A DNA stretch of 37,433 nt from an uncultured Clostridia bacterium (GTDB lineage Bacteria > Bacillota > Clostridia > Christensenellales > UBA1242): the NCBI GenBank assembly GCA_934749845.1, contig CAKVHQ010000011.1:1-37433 (forward strand). The letters are read 5' to 3'. Made by a program: the position numbers and the translations under genes. Under the pieces are notes generated by a model. That model was not told the origin of the DNA. It saw only the letters and a list, made by a program, of their open reading frames with translations, and made no database searches. This document shows, piece by piece, positions 33,370-37,433 of this stretch; position 1 is the first letter of the stretch, and every line of letters starts with the position of its first letter.

Positions 33370-33397
33370 AAAAAAAGTGGCATTCGCCACATTTTTT
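33370..33397 (-). terminator. Terminator of the DUF378 gene
   Basis: Stem GTGGC/GCCAC (33377-33381 with 33386-33390), loop of 4, seven-T tail on the minus strand. Confidence 0.8.
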
Positions 33398-33636
33398 TAT
33401 TCGCCTAATTTAGAATAATCTGTTTTATTATTTAAAAGCAATTTTCCTCTTGTTAAGAATGGCGAAATAACAAGCCAAATTCCAGCAATTAAAACTACGA
33501 TGTAAATTACAATAGAACCAGCATTGTAACCACCAAAAATTGCTTCAACCAAGTTCCAGTTGAATATACCAACCAAACCCCAGTTAAGTGCACCAACTAG
33601 CACCAAAATATAGGCAATAATGTTCGCAATAATCAT
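33397..33636 (-). CDS. DUF378 small membrane protein
   Basis: 79 residues. The start MIIANIIAYILVLVGALNWGLVGIFNWNLVEAIFG is the DUF378 signature; two membrane helices (about 3-24 and 43-63) precede a short charged tail. A strong GGAGG ribosome site 7 bases before the ATG at 33636 fixes the start; the longer frame upstream has no support. Function is unknown in all organisms; the gene is usually single, as here. Confidence 0.88.
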   Translation of the reverse strand: MIIANIIAYILVLVGALNWGLVGIFNWNLVEAIFGGYNAGSIVIYIVVLIAGIWLVISPFLTRGKLLLNNKTDYSKLGE

Positions 33637-33768
33637 ACTTATACCTCCACAATTAGTTTGTGTAGTTATATGTAATATATTCTTGCTAAACGCACCAAAA
33701 AGCCTTTTCAAAGTCACTATTGAGTCAAATTTAATTAACTTAATATTTTGGCTAAGAATGCTTAATTT

Positions 33769-34653
33769 TTAGAATTTAAAATCGCCTTGACTGGTAAAAT
33801 CTGGAATAAATTCGCAAGTTGAACTTGAGAGGTCTTGAACAAAGCCATTTTCAAAACCTAAATCAACAATGTGCATTAAAAGTTTGTCATAATCTTTCTT
33901 TTTTAATTTTTTCTTTAAAATTTTATGTTTTAAAGCCTTGTAGCATGGGGTGTATTGACTCATAACGCTAATATATGTGCTTGTTCCCAAGTTTTCATAA
34001 ATCCAATTAAACACATTTATGGAATCGTGAACGAATGTTGGAAGCACCAAATGACGAACAATTAAACCCTTTTTCATAAGCCCATTTTCAATTATGTCAT
34101 CTGGCTGATTTTTTCTCATTTCTAAAATTGCTTTTGTTGCAACATCGAAATAATCTGTAGCACATGAAAACTCTGTTGAAAGAACTCTTGAACAATATTT
34201 CAAATCGGTTAGGTAAATGTCAACATAATTTTTAAGTTTTTTTATTGTTTCAACGCTTTCGTATCCGCTAGTGTTCCAAACGATTGGAATTTTTGGACGA
34301 TAAATTTTTAACGCCTTAATAATTTGGTTTGTGAAATGCGTTGGAGTGACTAAATTTATGTTTTCTGCCCCACTTTGTTCTAATTGTTTAAATAGGTCGG
34401 CTAAACCCTCAATCGTAACTTCCTTGCCATCACCCAAAGAACTTATTTGATAATTTTGGCAATATATGCATTTTAAATTGCAACCGCTAAAAAATATAGC
34501 ACCACTTCCCTTGCCACCACTGATTATTGGTTCTTCCCATTGATGAAGCATTACTTTTGCTATTTTTACCATATTAGATTGACCACAAAAACCAAGTTTG
34601 GCGGTTCTATCCACCTTGCATTGTCTTGGGCAAACTTTACAATATTTTTCCAT
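33769..34653 (-). CDS. Radical SAM protein, PflX-like
   Basis: 294 residues, COG1313 type. An N-terminal cysteine cluster (CKVCPRQC...GFC) precedes the radical SAM motif GCNLKCIYCQNYQIS (CxxxCxxC), which holds the 4Fe-4S cluster that cleaves SAM. Further TIM-barrel strands (INLVTPTHFT, PIVWNTSGY, VDIYLTDLKY) are recognisable. The ATG at 34653 has no ribosome site; TATAAT ends 7 bases upstream, so a leaderless message is likely. No glycyl-radical enzyme partner is nearby, so the target is unknown. Confidence 0.88.
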   Translation of the reverse strand: MEKYCKVCPRQCKVDRTAKLGFCGQSNMVKIAKVMLHQWEEPIISGGKGSGAIFFSGCNLKCIYCQNYQISSLGDGKEVTIEGLADLFKQLEQSGAENINLVTPTHFTNQIIKALKIYRPKIPIVWNTSGYESVETIKKLKNYVDIYLTDLKYCSRVLSTEFSCATDYFDVATKAILEMRKNQPDDIIENGLMKKGLIVRHLVLPTFVHDSINVFNWIYENLGTSTYISVMSQYTPCYKALKHKILKKKLKKKDYDKLLMHIVDLGFENGFVQDLSSSTCEFIPDFTSQGDFKF

Positions 34654-34660
34654 AATTTTG

Positions 34661-34689
34661 ATTATATCGTAAACTAACAAAAAACACAA
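34661..34689 (-). promoter_or_regulatory. Promoter placing the transcript start at the radical SAM ATG
   Basis: TTGTGT (34684-34689), 17-base spacer, TATAAT (34661-34666), then 7 bases to the ATG. Confidence 0.7.
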
Positions 34690-34751
34690 TTAACAAACAA
34701 AAGTTTAAATTTTTTTTGTTAAAAACATGCAACAAAAATTTTTAAAAACTA

Positions 34752-34780
34752 TTGAAATTACTTTTAAAAAGATATATAAT
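34752..34780 (+). promoter_or_regulatory. Promoter of the DUF2188 gene
   Basis: TTGAAA (34752-34757), 17-base spacer, TATAAT (34775-34780), 29 bases before the ATG with a normal AAAGGAG between. Confidence 0.82.
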
Positions 34781-34809
34781 ATAACCATCAAAAACAAAGG
34801 AGAAAAAAC

Positions 34810-35409
34810 ATGGAATTTATTAAAAATTACTGGTGGTGTTTTGTTATTCTTGCCGTAATTATAATCGCAGTTGTGATTGCACTTTCAATAGGTTCAGCAA
34901 GCAAAAAGAAAGAGCAAAACATAGAAGAAGAAAAGCCAAGTAACGAGGAAACAAAAGAAGAAGTTAAGGCAGAAAATGAAGAAGCTACAAAAGAAGTAGA
35001 ATCACCAAAACAAAAAACAGAAAAAAAGGTTAACAAACCAAAAAAGCCTACCCAAAAGAAACAAGAAAAAGTTGAAGAAAAGGCCGAAGAAAAAACCGAA
35101 AAAGTTAACAACGAACCTGTTGAAGAAAAAGAACAAACCGAACAAAAAGAACAAGTAGTTGAAACTAAAGAAGATAAAACCGAAAGAAAACAAAGATACT
35201 TTGTTACATACGACAAAGATAGCAAAGATTGGGTTGTTAAAAAAACTGACAGTTCAAGAGCAAGCAAAAGATGCAAAACAAAAGCCGAAGCACTTGAAGT
35301 TGCAACAAGACTTAGCGAAAGCCAAGAACTTAGTTTAACAGTTAAGAAAAAAGACGGAAAATTTCAAAACAAAGATAATGTTAAAAAACAAATAAAAAAA
35401 GCGAAATAG
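34810..35409 (+). CDS. Membrane-anchored Lys/Glu-rich protein with C-terminal DUF2188 domain
   Basis: 199 residues. One membrane helix (about 9-31, WCFVILAVIIIAVVIALSI) is followed by an extended Lys/Glu/Pro low-complexity region (about 33-128). A compact C-terminal domain (about 132-190) has the DUF2188 pattern: YFVTYDKDSKDWVVKKTDSS, then the TKAEALEVATRLS helix and the VKKKDGKFQNK strand. AAAGGAG precedes the ATG; the gene stands alone with its own promoter and terminator. DUF2188 is usually a short stand-alone protein; here it is tethered to the membrane. Function unknown. Confidence 0.82.
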   Translation: MEFIKNYWWCFVILAVIIIAVVIALSIGSASKKKEQNIEEEKPSNEETKEEVKAENEEATKEVESPKQKTEKKVNKPKKPTQKKQEKVEEKAEEKTEKVNNEPVEEKEQTEQKEQVVETKEDKTERKQRYFVTYDKDSKDWVVKKTDSSRASKRCKTKAEALEVATRLSESQELSLTVKKKDGKFQNKDNVKKQIKKAK

Positions 35410-35422
35410 TTTCGCCTTTTTT
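35398..35422 (+). terminator. Terminator with the stop codon in its loop
   Basis: Stem GCGAAA/TTTCGC (35401-35406 with 35410-35415); the loop is exactly the TAG stop codon, followed by a T-rich tail. Confidence 0.8.
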
Positions 35423-35490
35423 ACACCAAAATCGCCAAAATGAAAGGGTTTATTCGATTTATTGTAAACTAAACATGCTAAACAATTCGC

Positions 35491-35524
35491 ATAAAAAATA
35501 GGGAGAAAATTCTCCCTATTTTTA
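35491..35524 (-). terminator. Terminator of the large surface protein gene
   Basis: Stem AAATAGGGAGAA/TTCTCCCTATTT (about 35497-35507 with 35510-35521) followed by a T run on the minus strand, just after the stop codon. Confidence 0.85.
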
Positions 35525-37433
35525 TTAGCAATTATCATAGCCATAGAATCCGCCACCGCTGGTTTTGGATACTGTTACATTCCATGTAATTTCCATTTTA
35601 AGTTCTGTGTCATCAAGATTATCAATACCGATAGTGTAGTTAGTGTTTGTTAATGTTGCTTTGTGTTGCGATTGATTTACAAACGAAACCATATAAACGC
35701 CATTTTCAATACCAACAATCTCTATCTTCTTGTTATCTTGAGAATTTGAAACCACAAATGACCAGTAGATTTGTTGTTTAATGTCGAAGACTTGAACAAC
35801 AACCATTGCGTCATCGTCGGCTGAACTATCGAAAGTTACATCAATAGTAATTCTAAACTTGGTATCCCAATGAGCATACAAGGTATGGTCAGCAGTTTCG
35901 GTTACAATAGTTTCTTTTGTAACGGTTGTGCCACCTTCTGCTTGGGTGAACCAACCAACAAGGCTATAACCTGTCTTGCTTGTTGAAGCAAGTTCGCCGT
36001 AAGGTGCGCCAATAACAAATTTCATTGTTCTTGGAGTTGGCTCTAAACCACCATTTTCGTTAAATGTTACGGTTATTAACTTGCCTAAGTACAAGTTAGC
36101 GCTATCATCTCCATTTCCTTGTGTAATGCGGTATGCCGTATTCTTGCTGGAGAATGCAGATTTTTGTGCTGTTACATCGGCTGATGCGTTTTCGTAGGTG
36201 TACTTAATTACAGGAGTTGCTCCCATTACATACTTACTATAATCGCTTGTATGAATGGTAATACTGCTGTTTTGTGCACCTGTCCATTTTTCATCAACTT
36301 CAATTTGGTAAACGTTAGTAGTGTTAAGGTTGAGGGTTATTTGTCCATGAATTTCGGCTGAACCACTTAATATAATGTTACCTCTTGCATAGATTGAACT
36401 TCCATCGCCAGATGTTCCATTATCAGTGAATGTTCCGCCTCTAATTTCAAGTGTTCCTTGGGTATAGAACGCGCCACCGCTTCCCTTTGAAGAGTTAGAA
36501 GTGAATGTTCCGCCATAAATAACCATTCTTCCGTTGGTGTTAATATAGCCAACGCCACCAACACCATTGTCTCCGTTAGCCGAATTGTTTTTGTAAGTAC
36601 CGCTGTTAATATTAACAACGCCACTGCCAACATAGAAGACTCCTTGGTTGTTTTCAATTGTTCCGCCCGAAATGTTAAGAACAACACCTGTAGCATCTGT
36701 ACCAATATAAATTGTTCCGCCAACCCAGTCTGTGCTACTTCCAGAGAACGAACAATCCTTGATTGTTACTGTTCCGCTTGAAATGTCTATTGCACCACCT
36801 GCATGAGATGAGTTACCAATAAAGGTACAATTTTCAACTACTGCGCCATCAGATAACCCAGCAATTGCGCCACCAAATCCGTTTGCAGTGCATTTATTTC
36901 CTTCAAATGTAGCATTTTTAATTGAAACATTTTTTGTGTTAAGCAAGTGTAATGCACCACCGCCATGGTCACCATTAACTTTTGCTGTGTTAGATTTGAA
37001 TGTGCCACCTGTTATAGTAACAGATTTTGCACCAACTGCTCTTACTGCACCACCTTGTGCTGAAGCAGTGTTATTTTCAAATAATCCACCATTGATGGTT
37101 AAATTTCCATTACTGAATATTACGCCACCATTAACAGCATTATTAGTGAATGTACCATCGTCTATGGTTACTGTGCCTGTGTTGTAGATTACGCCAGCGT
37201 AATAAGTAGAGCCTGCAGAGTTACTATCGAATGTTCCGCCTGTTATATTTATTATACCATCGCTTACGATAACACCGCCGTTTTTAGTTGCTGTGTTATG
37301 TTCAAAAGTACCGCCTGAAATGTTTACAGTTGATGTTGAAGAACCATTGTAAATTACACCAGCAGCAGTATTTGATTGGTTGTATGAGAATGTACCACCT
37401 TTAATGTTAACTACTGCTGAACCTGCTAGATAG
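35525..37433 (-). CDS. Large repetitive surface protein, C-terminal part (cut by window edge)
   Basis: 635 residues are visible and the frame stays open to the right edge. At least 13 imperfect repeats of about 20-30 residues follow the pattern I-x-GGTFxxN...GGxI (about residues 1-360), typical of right-handed beta-helix adhesins and passenger-like surface proteins. An InlB B-repeat (Flg_new) follows at about 453-522 (TVTFNENGG ... GYSLVGWFT ... LYAHW). Then comes a beta-rich C-terminal domain of 113 residues that I do not recognise, ending SGGGFYGYDNC. There is no LPxTG motif and no C-terminal membrane helix. The N-terminus, and presumably a signal peptide, lie outside the window. Adhesion or carbohydrate-binding at the cell surface is likely. 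Confidence 0.88.
   Translation of the reverse strand, partial: YLAGSAVVNIKGGTFSYNQSNTAAGVIYNGSSTSTVNISGGTFEHNTATKNGGVIVSDGIINITGGTFDSNSAGSTYYAGVIYNTGTVTIDDGTFTNNAVNGGVIFSNGNLTINGGLFENNTASAQGGAVRAVGAKSVTITGGTFKSNTAKVNGDHGGGALHLLNTKNVSIKNATFEGNKCTANGFGGAIAGLSDGAVVENCTFIGNSSHAGGAIDISSGTVTIKDCSFSGSSTDWVGGTIYIGTDATGVVLNISGGTIENNQGVFYVGSGVVNINSGTYKNNSANGDNGVGGVGYINTNGRMVIYGGTFTSNSSKGSGGAFYTQGTLEIRGGTFTDNGTSGDGSSIYARGNIILSGSAEIHGQITLNLNTTNVYQIEVDEKWTGAQNSSITIHTSDYSKYVMGATPVIKYTYENASADVTAQKSAFSSKNTAYRITQGNGDDSANLYLGKLITVTFNENGGLEPTPRTMKFVIGAPYGELASTSKTGYSLVGWFTQAEGGTTVTKETIVTETADHTLYAHWDTKFRITIDVTFDSSADDDAMVVVQVFDIKQQIYWSFVVSNSQDNKKIEIVGIENGVYMVSFVNQSQHKATLTNTNYTIGIDNLDDTELKMEITWNVTVSKTSGGGFYGYDNC

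Noticed and set aside
36367..36723. 118-residue alternative frame inside the surface protein
   Set aside because: A shifted reading of the repeat DNA; the main frame has the clear repeat and domain pattern.
36300..37433. Possible CRISPR or non-coding tandem repeat
   Set aside because: The repeats are irregular in length and sequence and keep an open frame with a protein pattern, so they are protein repeats.
1041..37433. Reassignment of TGA to tryptophan
   Set aside because: Tryptophan positions in recognised motifs are TGG and no gene is interrupted by TGA, so there is no direct sign of recoding.
1..37433. Mobile element, prophage or defence island
   Set aside because: No transposase, integrase, phage structural gene, restriction or toxin-antitoxin pair was recognised, and base composition looks even throughout.

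Overview
This is a low-GC chromosomal window carrying about 39 protein genes, one tRNA and almost no non-coding space; no gap exceeds 300 bases. The family content points to an uncultured or poorly described spore-forming (or spore-descended) Clostridia lineage. The evidence is yqfC/yqfD and ylbJ sporulation genes, a DUF4364 regulator, FloA/NfeD, and an era–(YqzL-position small ORF)–recO block. Most genes have strong AGGAG-type ribosome sites and sigma-A promoters with a 17-base spacer. The genus cannot be fixed from sequence reading alone. No plasmid, phage, insertion sequence or CRISPR array was seen.

Layout, left to right. (1) 1–818: 5' part of pyruvate phosphate dikinase, cut by the window edge. 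(2) 1041–5516, minus strand: a CYTH protein, recO, a small ORF, era, ybeY, yqfD and yqfC. This is a condensed version of the Bacillus yqfC-yqfD-phoH-pgpH-ybeY-dgkA-cdd-era-yqzL-recO cluster, with phoH, pgpH, dgkA and cdd absent. (3) 5639–7713: nfeD-floA plus a membrane/coiled-coil gene. (4) 7807–8715: an OGG-type 8-oxoguanine glycosylase. (5) 8792–17684: patatin, ackA, rpmF, plsX, rnc, smc and ftsY, broken into several transcription units by internal terminators and near-consensus promoters. (6) 17717–20614: ylbJ, an unknown gene, a DUF4364 gene and a small membrane protein. (7) 20674–28647: ABC importer (permease, ATPase, lipoprotein), YkvI-like carrier, polA and an RsmF-type methyltransferase. 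(8) 28803–35409: mostly single-gene units, namely folD, tRNA-Leu(CAG), a SpoU methylase, SGNH hydrolase, DegV, an XRE regulator with membrane domain, DUF378, a PflX-like radical SAM protein and a DUF2188 protein. (9) 35525–37433: C-terminal part of a large repetitive surface protein, open at the right edge.

Functionally most of the window is housekeeping: DNA replication and repair, chromosome segregation, translation and rRNA maturation, phospholipid synthesis and acetate metabolism, with a minority of envelope and accessory genes. I found no clear novel multi-gene defence or biosynthetic system. The most notable signals run across genes. Six genes have a sigma-A-like -10 box 6–7 bases before the start codon and no Shine-Dalgarno, so they look leaderless; yqfC shows a related layout with a sigma-E-like -10 box. 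None of the 38 visible stop codons is TGA (27 TAA, 11 TAG). Several terminators overlap stop codons. The large surface protein ends in a Gly-rich tail with a terminal Cys and has no recognisable anchor.
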